Notes under the pieces: generated by a model
Database searches by the model: none
Seen by the model: only the letters and a program-made list of their open reading frames with translations
Told to the model about the DNA's origin: nothing
In this document: positions 1-8,154 of the stretch, in pieces
Numbering within the stretch: position 1 is the first letter of the stretch
Layout of the letters: each line of letters opens with the position of its first letter
Position numbers and translations under genes: made by a program
Assembly (NCBI RefSeq): GCF_002836595.1
Contig: NZ_PJBB01000003.1
Span: forward strand, 4,376,501 to 4,440,500
DNA length: 64,000 nucleotides
Direction of reading: 5' to 3'
Origin: Tenacibaculum sp. Bg11-29
GTDB lineage: Bacteria > Bacteroidota > Bacteroidia > Flavobacteriales > Flavobacteriaceae

Positions 1-1
1 T

Positions 2-583
2 AAAGTAAAACTGATTGAGCGTAAAAGAGAAAAAGCATTAAATCTTGCTGAAGATTTAATAGATACTTTGGTTATTCATGGTGATGGTAGAGATTTAGAG
101 CTTTTAGAAGAAGAAAATATTAGAGAAATGGATGCTTTTATTGCTGTTACTGGTGATTCTGAAACAAATATTATGTCTTGTTTAGTCGCAAAATCTAAGG
201 GAGTTAAAAAAACCGTAGCTTTAGTTGAAAACATGGACTACATCAACATTTCTCAAACTATAGGTATTGATACACTTATTAATAAAAAACTAATAGCTGC
301 AAGTAATATTTTTCGTCATATACGTAAAGGAGAAATTTTAGCTTTAGCTAACTTACATAATATTGATGCTGAAGTTTTTGAATTTGAAGTACAAGAAAAA
401 GCTAAGGTAACATTAAAATCAATTAAAGAACTACGTTTTCCTAGAGAAGCTGTTATTGGAGGTGTAATAAGAAACGGAAAACCTCACATGTCATTTGGTA
501 ACTTTCAATTACAAAGTGGAGACAAAGCAATTGTTTTTTGCTTACCAGAAGCAATATCAATTGTAGAAGATTTATTCAACTAA
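2..583 (+). CDS. trkA: TrkA, K+ uptake regulatory protein (5' part outside window)
   Basis: This is the C-terminal part of the peripheral NAD-binding subunit that gates the TrkH potassium channel. The frame is open from base 2, with residues reading KVKLIERKREKA before the first listed TTG at 68, so the gene starts left of the window. Visible features are the Rossmann-type end of an RCK_N domain (VIHGDGRD, then IAVTGDSETNIMSC) followed by an RCK_C domain (about the last 75 residues, ending in a GDKAIVF segment). The stop codon overlaps the trkH start in a TAATG arrangement, so the two are translationally coupled. The family is clear; only the N-terminus is missing. Confidence 0.93.
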   Translation, partial: KVKLIERKREKALNLAEDLIDTLVIHGDGRDLELLEEENIREMDAFIAVTGDSETNIMSCLVAKSKGVKKTVALVENMDYINISQTIGIDTLINKKLIAASNIFRHIRKGEILALANLHNIDAEVFEFEVQEKAKVTLKSIKELRFPREAVIGGVIRNGKPHMSFGNFQLQSGDKAIVFCLPEAISIVEDLFN

Positions 584-2082
584 TGGAAAATCTTAATCTA
601 AAATTAATTTACCGTTTTTTAGGAGTAACAGCCATTCTTAATGGATTGTTTATGTGGCTTTCATTGCCTTTTAGTTTTTATTATGATGAACCTTCTAAAT
701 GGGGTATTTTAAGCGCTGGTATTATTACAATAACCTCTGGATTAATTCTTTATTTTTTTAATAAACCAGATAACAAAAAAATTCAAAAAAAAGAAGGATA
801 CCTTATTGTAACTTTTGGATGGTTAACATTATCAATTACAGGAATGCTTCCGTACCTTTTATCTGGCAGTATTCCATCTATAACAAATGCTTTTTTTGAA
901 ACTATTTCAGGTTATTCAACTACAGGTTCATCTATATTAACAGATATAGAATCTATGCCTAAAGGAATTTTGTTTTGGCGTAGTGCTACTCATTGGATTG
1001 GTGGTATGGGTATTATAGTACTTACTATAGCAATACTACCTTTATTAGGTATTGGCGGAATGCAATTATTTATGGCAGAAGCTCCTGGGCCATCAGCAGA
1101 TAAATTACACCCACGTATTACCGATACAGCTAAACGATTATGGCAAATTTATGTATTACTAACCGTTGTTCAATTTTTGCTCTTAAAAGTAGCAGGAATG
1201 AACTGGTTTGACGCCCTTAATCATGCTATGGCAACTGTTAGTACTGGTGGTTTTTCAACCAAAAACGCAAGTGTTGCTCATTGGAATGGAGCTCCTATGA
1301 TACAGTATATTATCATATTTTTTATGTTTATTGCTGGTACAAACTTCGTGCTTACCTACTTTGCTTTAAAAGGAAAAGTAAGAAAAGTAATACAAAGTGA
1401 AGAATTTAAATATTATCTATTTGGCACGTTAATAATAGCTAGTATTGTAGCAATAATGATTATTTTTTACCAAGACCCATTATTGCATACTACAATTAAA
1501 CATCCTATGGTTTACGGTAAAGTTGAAAGCGCTATAAGACATGCCTTATTTTCTGTAATATCAGTAATTACGACTACAGGTTTTGTTACTGCTGACTTTA
1601 CAATGTGGAGCTTTTTTGTAACAGCAATTTTCTTCTCTTTATTTTTCTTGGGTGGTTCTGCTGGTTCTACATCTGGTGGTGTAAAGATTGTTAGACATAT
1701 TGTAATGTTAAAAAGTAGTTTTTTAGAATTTAAAAAATCACTACATCCCAATGCTATAATTCCTGTTCGTTATGATGGTAAAGCTGTAAAGCAAACCATT
1801 ATATTCAACATACTTTCTTTCTTTGTTCTGTACATGTTAATTTTTGTAATAGGTACAGTAATACTTACTTTTTTTGAATTAGATTTTTATTCTGCATTAG
1901 GTGCTTGTGCATCGTCTTTAGGTAATATTGGTCCTGCATTAGGTAGCGTAAGTCCTGTAAATAATTTTAATCACTTATCTACAGGAGCAAAATGGTTTTG
2001 TTCATTTTTAATGTTAATTGGTCGGCTAGAGCTTTTTACAGTACTCATTTTATTCACTCCTTTCTTTTGGCGTAAAAATTAG
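583..2082 (+). CDS. trkH: TrkH family potassium uptake transmembrane subunit
   Basis: Inner-membrane K+ translocating subunit, 499 aa, typical for TrkH. The four pore-loop filters are visible as TTGSS, STGGFST, TTTGFVT and SLGNIGPAL, separated by pairs of hydrophobic helices. The start at 583 (MENLNLKLIYRF) overlaps the trkA stop by one base, which decides against an in-frame TTG at 538 lying inside trkA. It forms a two-gene operon with trkA. No clear hairpin directly follows the stop; a possible terminator lies about 270 bases downstream. Confidence 0.95.
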   Translation: MENLNLKLIYRFLGVTAILNGLFMWLSLPFSFYYDEPSKWGILSAGIITITSGLILYFFNKPDNKKIQKKEGYLIVTFGWLTLSITGMLPYLLSGSIPSITNAFFETISGYSTTGSSILTDIESMPKGILFWRSATHWIGGMGIIVLTIAILPLLGIGGMQLFMAEAPGPSADKLHPRITDTAKRLWQIYVLLTVVQFLLLKVAGMNWFDALNHAMATVSTGGFSTKNASVAHWNGAPMIQYIIIFFMFIAGTNFVLTYFALKGKVRKVIQSEEFKYYLFGTLIIASIVAIMIIFYQDPLLHTTIKHPMVYGKVESAIRHALFSVISVITTTGFVTADFTMWSFFVTAIFFSLFFLGGSAGSTSGGVKIVRHIVMLKSSFLEFKKSLHPNAIIPVRYDGKAVKQTIIFNILSFFVLYMLIFVIGTVILTFFELDFYSALGACASSLGNIGPALGSVSPVNNFNHLSTGAKWFCSFLMLIGRLELFTVLILFTPFFWRKN

Positions 2083-2352
2083 TATATTTTCTTATTTTAA
2101 ATAATATTCTTCCAATAGACATATAGTCTACCAATTCCTATGTGTAAACTTTACACCATCAAAAACTCAAACATTATTAAACTGCCCCCTTTACAAACAC
2201 TATGTGTTTAACTATTATCAATAGCATATATAAATCTATCTCCTCAACTACTAAAAAAGGCTCAAACTTCACAAAAAAATAATCATTTAAATGTTTTTTC
2301 GTTGTTTTAATAACAAAAAAAGAAGAAACGACACCTGTTCCTAAAAAAGAGA

Positions 2353-2391
2353 CACTTAAACCTCAATCCCTCCTCTTTAAGTGCTGTTTTT
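2353..2391 (+). terminator. Possible rho-independent terminator after trkAH
   Basis: In the 469-base gap between trkH and the next gene, an 8-bp inverted repeat (CACTTAAA / TTTAAGTG, 2353-2360 and 2376-2383) with a 15-base loop is followed by CTGTTTTT. The loop is long, so this is a moderate call. The rest of the gap shows no gene-like reading frame, only AT-rich sequence and the promoter element below. Confidence 0.4.
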
Positions 2392-2413
2392 AAAAAAAAA
2401 CAAAGTCTCTTAC

Positions 2414-2421
2414 TATATTTG
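2414..2421 (+). promoter_or_regulatory. Bacteroidota -7 box TATATTTG
   Basis: TATATTTG matches the Bacteroidota sigma-A -7 consensus TAnnTTTG. It lies 130 bases before the ATG of the collar-domain gene, implying a 5' leader of about 120 bases. No convincing TTG -33 element stands at the right spacing. Confidence 0.4.
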
Positions 2422-2551
2422 AAAAGGGAACTTAAAGAAAACGCACACATAACAAACTAACTATCAGCTGTAATCAATTAAAATTATACTTATTGTTTAT
2501 TTTTTTCATTAAGTTTTAAAACGAAACATTAACTACTAAATTTTTACTACT

Positions 2552-3118
2552 ATGGATCCATTTTTAGGACAAATCGTATTATTCGGAGGGAATTTTGCAC
2601 CAAGAGGCTGGGCATTATGTGAAGGTCAATTATTGCCTATTTCACAATACTCTGCTTTATTTTCAATTTTAGGAACAATTTACGGAGGAGACGGAAGAAC
2701 TACCTTTGCTTTACCAGATTTACGTGGTAGAGCTGCAATTAGCTCTGGTCGTGGACCAGGATTATCTGATCGTAGATTAGGTTCAAGAAGTGGACAAGAA
2801 ACTCATACATTAACAATTCCTGAAATGCCTTCTCATAATCACTCAGCTCAAGGGACTGTAAAGGTAAGTTCAGCAGATTCAACAAAAACAGCTGCTACAG
2901 CAGATTCATCAATAGCTACACCAGGGGCACAAGTAGGTAGAGGTTTTACTGCAACAATGGGATTCAATGATGCAACACCAGACATTTCTTTAAATGCTCC
3001 TTCTAACAGTGTTACTGTTAATAATAATGGTGGAAATCTAGCTCATAATAATATGCAGCCTTATTTAACTACAAATTACATTATTGCTTTACAAGGAGTT
3101 TTTCCTTCAAGAAATTAA
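2552..3118 (+). CDS. Phage tail collar domain protein (microcystin-dependent-protein family)
   Basis: 188-aa protein built almost wholly from a tail-collar domain (PF07484 type). The N-terminus has the family signature FGGNFAPRGWALCEGQLL, then YGGDGRTTFALPDLRGRA. The middle (about residues 100-150) is low complexity and rich in Ser, Thr, Ala. The end NNMQPYLTTNYIIALQG is also typical. Such free-standing genes are common in Bacteroidota outside prophages, and their role is not settled; no other phage gene lies nearby. It converges with a methyltransferase gene and shares a terminator with it. Confidence 0.85.
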   Translation: MDPFLGQIVLFGGNFAPRGWALCEGQLLPISQYSALFSILGTIYGGDGRTTFALPDLRGRAAISSGRGPGLSDRRLGSRSGQETHTLTIPEMPSHNHSAQGTVKVSSADSTKTAATADSSIATPGAQVGRGFTATMGFNDATPDISLNAPSNSVTVNNNGGNLAHNNMQPYLTTNYIIALQGVFPSRN

Positions 3119-3138
3119 TATCAAAAAACAGATAATAG

Positions 3139-3175
3139 AAACACTCAATAATTTGAAATTATTGAGTGTTTTTTA
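3139..3175. terminator. Bidirectional terminator between convergent genes
   Basis: A 14-base inverted repeat (ACACTCAATAATTT and its complement, about 3141-3169) is flanked by A-runs on the left and T-runs on the right, so it can stop transcription from both sides. It overlaps the last codons of the minus-strand methyltransferase gene, whose stop is at 3159-3161. Confidence 0.8.
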
Positions 3176-4154
3176 TATCCCATTTTGGTCTTTTTTTTGT
3201 AGTATAGAATAATCTATATGGATTTGAACTTACCGAATACAAAGACTTAACACAATAAGGGTTTGTAATTAACGATTCTCCTTTATTAATATAAACATCA
3301 TCAAAAACTCTTATTTCAGTATATATACAAATATCAGGAGTTTTTTCAAAATCTTTATCAAAACGAATATAACCTGATTCAAAACTAAATTCATCTTTAG
3401 TTTTTTTAATGTTTTTTGTTATAGAAAATAAGTCTTGAAGTGCTGTATCATTAATGTATTCTTCGTTAGCCACACTCTTACCAAAAAAATTCTCTTTAGC
3501 AAAAAAAGAATTTCTAGTTGATAATTTAATTTCTTCAGGAACTAAAACACCTCCTTCTGAAAGCTGTGCTACTAAGTTTTGTGTTATTGAAACTTGAGGT
3601 TCATTAATTAAAGCCTTATCCATTGTTTCAGTTATCACAACATGCAATGATTTTTTTTTATTGTGTGTATATTTTGTTGCATCTGTTATACAATACTCCT
3701 TAATGTATTCCTCATAACTTAAATACTCAATAATTTTCTTTGCTGACATTATTGACACCTCATGTATATCAATTAATGTAATTGATATTTTTTTTGAATC
3801 ATAACAAGACAATAAAGGTATTATTAAGGTCGCTAAAGGACCACAACCTGCATACACTATTTCTAGATTTTTATCAAAAAAACTCTCCTTCGCACTATTA
3901 ATAGCCTTATAAACTCCTTTAATAAAACGAGCAGTTCTTATATAATCATATAAACAATCTTTAGCGTGCATAGGCGACAAAGCAACACCTCCTTTAACTT
4001 CTAATCCAATTTTATTTAATTCTTCTGACGAAATTTTTTCAAGAATTTCTTCATAAAAACTAGATAACATTTTAACTGCAATAATTTCTTCTTTTTCAGT
4101 TTTTGATGCTAGTAACAATTGAGTTATTTGATTTAAACCCCTTCCTATATTCAT
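3159..4154 (-). CDS. Class I SAM-dependent methyltransferase, PRMT-like
   Basis: 331 aa. A Rossmann methyltransferase core follows a helical N-terminal part: motif I is EIVYAGCGP (about residues 98-106), with the acidic post-I motif ITLIDIHE downstream. A segment ETMDKALINE has two Glu (176 and 185) spaced nine residues apart, the spacing of the double-E loop that binds substrate arginine in protein arginine methyltransferases. A beta-rich C-terminal half also fits PRMT architecture. The substrate is unknown; the convergent collar-domain gene is the only close neighbour and could be a partner, but that is speculation. No signal peptide, so cytoplasmic. Confidence 0.65.
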   Translation of the reverse strand: MNIGRGLNQITQLLLASKTEKEEIIAVKMLSSFYEEILEKISSEELNKIGLEVKGGVALSPMHAKDCLYDYIRTARFIKGVYKAINSAKESFFDKNLEIVYAGCGPLATLIIPLLSCYDSKKISITLIDIHEVSIMSAKKIIEYLSYEEYIKEYCITDATKYTHNKKKSLHVVITETMDKALINEPQVSITQNLVAQLSEGGVLVPEEIKLSTRNSFFAKENFFGKSVANEEYINDTALQDLFSITKNIKKTKDEFSFESGYIRFDKDFEKTPDICIYTEIRVFDDVYINKGESLITNPYCVKSLYSVSSNPYRLFYTTKKRPKWDIKNTQ

Positions 4155-4366
4155 TATTAAAATTTAATTAATATTAATAATTTAGTCCTCTCTATTTTAA
4201 GGTTTCTAAAATAATGTACTAATCCAAAACTAATAAAAAAAGGTATTCTAAATAGGAATAGATAAAAAAAATTATTTTCTAAAAATTTCTGCATGCAAAA
4301 CACGCTCATAACACCAAGAATAACATTTATACCTCTTTATATAACAAACATGTATAAACTTTAATT

Positions 4367-4391
4367 TTGATTAAAAAAAAGCATACATTTG
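4367..4391 (+). promoter_or_regulatory. Promoter of the 1131-aa T9SS protein gene
   Basis: TACATTTG (4384-4391) matches TAnnTTTG, with a TTG at 4367-4369 upstream (spacing 14, shorter than the usual 17-19). The ATG follows at 4420, giving a leader of about 20 bases. Confidence 0.5.
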
Positions 4392-4419
4392 ATAGTTAAC
4401 TACTTAAAAAACAAAGCAA

Positions 4420-7400
4420 ATGATACAAAAAACTACTTTTTTAACCTTTAAATGCTTGCGGTTTTTTGTCGCATTTATTTTTCTGAGCTTTTTAAACTTA
4501 AAAACTTCAGCTCAAACAACAGAAACATTCTCTACTGTTGCTAGTGGTGTAAATACCTTTACTAGCAATTCTCAAAATTTCACAATTACAACCTTAAGCA
4601 ATCCATTAAAGCCTTTTGGCGGTGATTTGGAATACCCTGGAACGGGATGGAATGGTACCAGTAATGACAACGGGTACATAGATAATGATGGAGGAACTCA
4701 TTCAAATCCATCTTTCAGCATAAAAACTACTGACGGAACTGATTTCACGGCTAACAAAGTTTTTTTATTCTTTGCAGATCAATCTCTTAATCAGGCAGTA
4801 TCTGGAACACTAAATATTGTTGGTAAAAAAGACGGTGCAGCTGGGGCAGTATTTACAATTAACACCAGTTCAGGTTATGTTACTACCACTGGTACTAATA
4901 ATGGTTTTACTGAAATAGATTTTACTTCTTATGGCGGATCTGATAATTCAAGTACAGTTATCGATGAACTTATTTTCACCATGGGTGGAAGTTTTCAATA
5001 TATTGCTTTAGATGCCTTTACTTGGACACTTGCTCCTACTGATGCAATAGCACCACGTATAAGCAGTATAGCTCGTCAGAGTCCAACTACAAGCCCTACA
5101 AATGCAGATGCTTTGGTTTGGGATGTAACTTTTGATGAAGCGGTAAGTAATGTAGATGCAACTGATTTCACTGTAACTGGTACTACAGCTACAATTGCTT
5201 CGGTAACAAACCCAAGTGGTAACGTATATAGAATAACAGCTTCTGGCGGTGATTTAGCTGGTTTAAATGCAACAGCTACCTTAGGTTTTGCAGGTACGCA
5301 AAACATTACTGATGCTTCTGCTAATGCATTAGTTAATTACACTCCAACAGGAACTAATAATAATACTTTTGTAGTAGATAATAACTCACCTACTACCCCT
5401 ACTACAGTTACTCAAAACACAAGCGATTTAACACCAACAATTACAGGTACAAATGCTTTAGGTACTGCGCTACCTACAGGAGAAACAATGACAGTTACCG
5501 TAAACGGAGCAACATATAATGTCGTACCAAATGGTAGTGGTAATTGGAGCGTAGATACAGGAGTAGCTACACCTGCTTCTGGTACATTAGGTACTTTTGT
5601 AAATGGAGTAAGCTACGAAGTAGTTGCTACTGTTACAGATTTAGCTAGTAACACAGCTTCTGATGCAACAAGTAATGAAGTAACTATAGATACTTCAGCA
5701 CCAACAGCACCAACAGTTGTTGTACAAACTACAAGTGATGCAACACCAACAATTACAGGAACAAACGCTTTAGGAACTGCATTACCTGTTGGAGAAACAA
5801 TGACTGTTACCGTAAACGGAGCAACATATAATGTAGTACCAGGTGGTAGTGGTAATTGGAGCCTAGATACAGGAGTAGCTACACCTGCTTCTGGTACATT
5901 AGGTACCTTCGTAAACTCTGTAAGTTATGAAGTAGTAAGTACAGTAACAGATTTAGCAGGAAACAATACTTCTGATGCAACCAATAATGAAGTAACTATA
6001 GATACAATAGCACCGCTTATCAGTAGTATAACTCGTCAGAGTCCAACTACAAGCCCTACAGATGCAGATGCATTAGCATGGGATGTAACTTTTAATGGAG
6101 CAGTAACGAATGTAGATGCAACAGATTTTACAGTAAGTGGAACAACAGCTACAATTGCTTCAGTAACAAACCCAAGTGGTAATGTATACAGAGTAACAGC
6201 TTCTGGTGGAGACTTAGCAGGGTTGAATGCAACAGTTACCTTAGGATTTGCTGGAGGACAAAATATTGCTGATGCTTCAGGTAACGGATTAGTTAATTTA
6301 ACACCAACAGGAACAAACAATAATACTTTTGTAGTAGATAATACACCTCCCGTTTACACTTGGACAGGTGCATTTAATAGTGCTTGGAATACCACATTAA
6401 ATTGGAATCCGACTAGTGTTCCTCCTACAAATGCAGATATTATTATTCCTGGTGGTTTAACAAATTACCCAACAGCTAGTGCTGCAGTAACATGTAATTC
6501 ATTAACGATTAACTCTGGTGCTAGTTTTATTCCTCAGAGCACAGTAACAGGTACTGTAACTTATAAAAGAAACTTACCTACAACAGGTGATTGGTATTTA
6601 GTTTCTTCACCTATTGCTAATGAAACATTGCAAAATGTAATAGCAAATAATACTTTTGCAACAGGTGCTACTCCTGGTAATATTGGTATTGGTCTTTACC
6701 AGAATAATAATGCTTCTCAATGGGCATACGCAACTGCAGGTCTTACAGGTAACATAATTCCAGGAATAGGATTATCGGTACAACTGGCTACTGCTGGTGA
6801 GTTAATATCTACAGGTACTGCTTTAAACACTTCTAATGTAATATTTGGTATATCAACAGGAACTACTACAAATTTCAACTTACTTGGTAACCCTTTTACT
6901 GCCTTTATAAATTCTGCAACATTTGCAACTACTAACACAGCAGTTTTAACTGAAGAAACTGTTTGGTTATGGAACGGAACAGCGTATGTAACATACAATA
7001 ACGCAAGCCCTATAGAAGTTGCTCCAGGACAAGCATTTTTTGTAGAAGCTTCAACTGGAGGCGCTGTAATTTTTACAACTGCCAACAGAAGTCATCAAAA
7101 TGCGGATACATTTATGAGAGAAGCTCCAAAATCTACTTTTGAATTATCTGTAGAAGAAGGAACTAATAAGAGTGCTACTAAAGTCTTTTATGCTGATAGT
7201 AAAACTACTGGTTTTGATAATGGATACGATTCTAAAATGTTTGGAGGTACAGATTACAAATTCAAAGTATATACTGAATTGGTTTCTGATAGCAAAGGAA
7301 AAAAATTAGCGATTCAAACTTTACCGAATCAAAATCTTGAAACAATGATTATACCTGTAGGTTTAATTGCTGAAGCTGGTAAGAAAATTACCTTTTCTGT

Positions 7401-7815
7401 AAAAGCACAAAACCTACCAGATAACACTAATGTATTTTTAGAAGATAGAATTAATAATACTTTAGTAAATATTTCTGAAGAGAATCATTCAGTAACTTTA
7501 AAAAGTGCTGCTAAAGGTACTGGTCAATTCTACATTCATACAAGTGCTAAAAACTTAGAAGATGTTGATATTACAAAAGATTTACAAAATGTAAGCATTT
7601 ACAAATCTGCTAATAATAGTTTAACTGTTGCTGGTTTACAAACTGATAAAGCATCCGTAAATGTATATTCAATTTTAGGTAAAAAAGTAATTAGTACAGA
7701 ACTTAAATCAACAGGAGTTCATGTAATTCAATTACCTAAAACTGCTGCAGGAGTTTATATCGTAGAATTAAGTTCTAGTTTAGGAAAAATTAGTAAGAAA
7801 ATTATTTTAGAGTAA
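4420..7815 (+). CDS. Secreted repeat protein with Ig-like domains and type A T9SS sorting signal
   Basis: 1131-aa exported protein. It has an N-terminal signal peptide (about residues 1-31, ending LKTSAQ) and a first beta-rich domain. Four repeat domains follow in the order A-B-B-A (residues 210-321, 323-425, 426-528, 530-641). The A copies look like cadherin/Ig-like repeats starting at SSI-RQSPTTSP; the B copies carry TPTITGTNALGTALP, the usual bacterial Ig-like motif. After these come an NWNPTSVPP segment and a beta-rich region. The last 75 residues (VNVYSILGKKV ... GVYIVEL ... KKIILE) are a type A C-terminal domain, which sends proteins across the outer membrane by T9SS and anchors or releases them. 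A 57-aa peptide gene starts 14 bases after the stop, so the two are probably co-transcribed. Likely an adhesin or surface protein; the ligand is unknown. Confidence 0.88.
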   Translation: MIQKTTFLTFKCLRFFVAFIFLSFLNLKTSAQTTETFSTVASGVNTFTSNSQNFTITTLSNPLKPFGGDLEYPGTGWNGTSNDNGYIDNDGGTHSNPSFSIKTTDGTDFTANKVFLFFADQSLNQAVSGTLNIVGKKDGAAGAVFTINTSSGYVTTTGTNNGFTEIDFTSYGGSDNSSTVIDELIFTMGGSFQYIALDAFTWTLAPTDAIAPRISSIARQSPTTSPTNADALVWDVTFDEAVSNVDATDFTVTGTTATIASVTNPSGNVYRITASGGDLAGLNATATLGFAGTQNITDASANALVNYTPTGTNNNTFVVDNNSPTTPTTVTQNTSDLTPTITGTNALGTALPTGETMTVTVNGATYNVVPNGSGNWSVDTGVATPASGTLGTFVNGVSYEVVATVTDLASNTASDATSNEVTIDTSAPTAPTVVVQTTSDATPTITGTNALGTALPVGETMTVTVNGATYNVVPGGSGNWSLDTGVATPASGTLGTFVNSVSYEVVSTVTDLAGNNTSDATNNEVTIDTIAPLISSITRQSPTTSPTDADALAWDVTFNGAVTNVDATDFTVSGTTATIASVTNPSGNVYRVTASGGDLAGLNATVTLGFAGGQNIADASGNGLVNLTPTGTNNNTFVVDNTPPVYTWTGAFNSAWNTTLNWNPTSVPPTNADIIIPGGLTNYPTASAAVTCNSLTINSGASFIPQSTVTGTVTYKRNLPTTGDWYLVSSPIANETLQNVIANNTFATGATPGNIGIGLYQNNNASQWAYATAGLTGNIIPGIGLSVQLATAGELISTGTALNTSNVIFGISTGTTTNFNLLGNPFTAFINSATFATTNTAVLTEETVWLWNGTAYVTYNNASPIEVAPGQAFFVEASTGGAVIFTTANRSHQNADTFMREAPKSTFELSVEEGTNKSATKVFYADSKTTGFDNGYDSKMFGGTDYKFKVYTELVSDSKGKKLAIQTLPNQNLETMIIPVGLIAEAGKKITFSVKAQNLPDNTNVFLEDRINNTLVNISEENHSVTLKSAAKGTGQFYIHTSAKNLEDVDITKDLQNVSIYKSANNSLTVAGLQTDKASVNVYSILGKKVISTELKSTGVHVIQLPKTAAGVYIVELSSSLGKISKKIILE
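5047..5382 (+). repeat. Repeat A, copy 1 (336 bp)
   Basis: First of two closely related 112-codon units inside the T9SS protein gene. It matches 6007-6342 along its whole length with only scattered changes and no indels. The two copies flank two B repeats. Confidence 0.9.
5386..6003 (+). repeat. Tandem repeat B, two copies of 309 bp
   Basis: Copies at 5386-5694 and 5695-6003 each encode 103 residues and are nearly identical in their central part (the GTNALGTALP to TPASGTLGTF stretch). They sit between the two A repeats. Such arrays expand and shrink by recombination and may assemble wrongly from short reads. Confidence 0.9.
6007..6342 (+). repeat. Repeat A, copy 2 (336 bp)
   Basis: Second copy of the 112-codon A unit, same length as 5047-5382, closing the A-B-B-A array. 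Most differences are single-base changes. Confidence 0.9.
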
Positions 7816-7829
7816 TACAACATATCATT

Positions 7830-8003
7830 ATGAAAAAACAAATTGAAAATAAAAGTAAAGATATCTCTAGAAAAGAGGCATTGAAAAAAATAGGAGGCTA
7901 TAGCAAATACGCTGCTTTAACCGCTATTGGAACCTATATGATTTTAAACCCACAAAAAGCGCAAGCTCAAAGTCCTGCTGACCCAGGTAGTGGTGGTTTT
8001 TAA
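7830..8003 (+). CDS. 57-aa peptide with Tat-like export signal, candidate modified-peptide precursor
   Basis: A short gene, ATG at 7830 and TAA at 8001-8003, 14 bases after the large T9SS gene. The peptide begins MKKQIENKSKD, then SRKEALKKIG (resembling the twin-arginine motif SRRxFLK with RK for RR). A hydrophobic stretch follows (about residues 27-40), then an AQA-type signal peptidase site near residue 47. Cleavage would leave about ten residues, roughly SPADPGSGGF. A strong terminator follows, then a PqqD-HPr-kinase-like fusion and a nucleotidyltransferase, enzyme types that occur in RiPP (ribosomal modified peptide) clusters. Ser48 and Ser54 would be possible phosphate acceptors. That it is a real gene is well supported by spacing, composition and terminator; the precursor role is inference. 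Confidence 0.7.
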   Translation: MKKQIENKSKDISRKEALKKIGGYSKYAALTAIGTYMILNPQKAQAQSPADPGSGGF

Positions 8004-8026
8004 CACCTACTAAGTTTTTGACAATA

Positions 8027-8051
8027 AAAACCCCGATATTATCGGGGTTTT
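8027..8051 (+). terminator. Rho-independent terminator after the peptide gene
   Basis: AAAACCCCGAT, three-base loop, ATCGGGGTTTT: an 11-bp stem with a GC core and a T-run. It ends the transcript carrying the T9SS protein and the 57-aa peptide, and separates it from the kinase/nucleotidyltransferase pair. Confidence 0.85.
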
Positions 8052-8154
8052 GTTATTTTAATGATTCTACAATAGTACAGGTGCAAAAAAACCTCTTTCA
8101 ATTAAAAATAAAAAACAGTTTAAAAAGTATATTAATTATTTATTTTTACTGACT

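Noticed and set aside
538..582. Upstream TTG start for trkH
   Set aside because: It would lie inside trkA; the ATG at 583 overlaps the trkA stop in the usual TAATG way and begins the family-typical N-terminus.
2552..3118. Tail-collar protein as a sign of a prophage
   Set aside because: No capsid, portal, terminase, integrase or lysis gene lies nearby; free-standing collar-domain genes are common in Bacteroidota.
5076..7085. Long minus-strand open frames inside the T9SS repeat protein
   Set aside because: They are antisense shadows: low complexity, repeated with the repeats of the real gene and without start signals.
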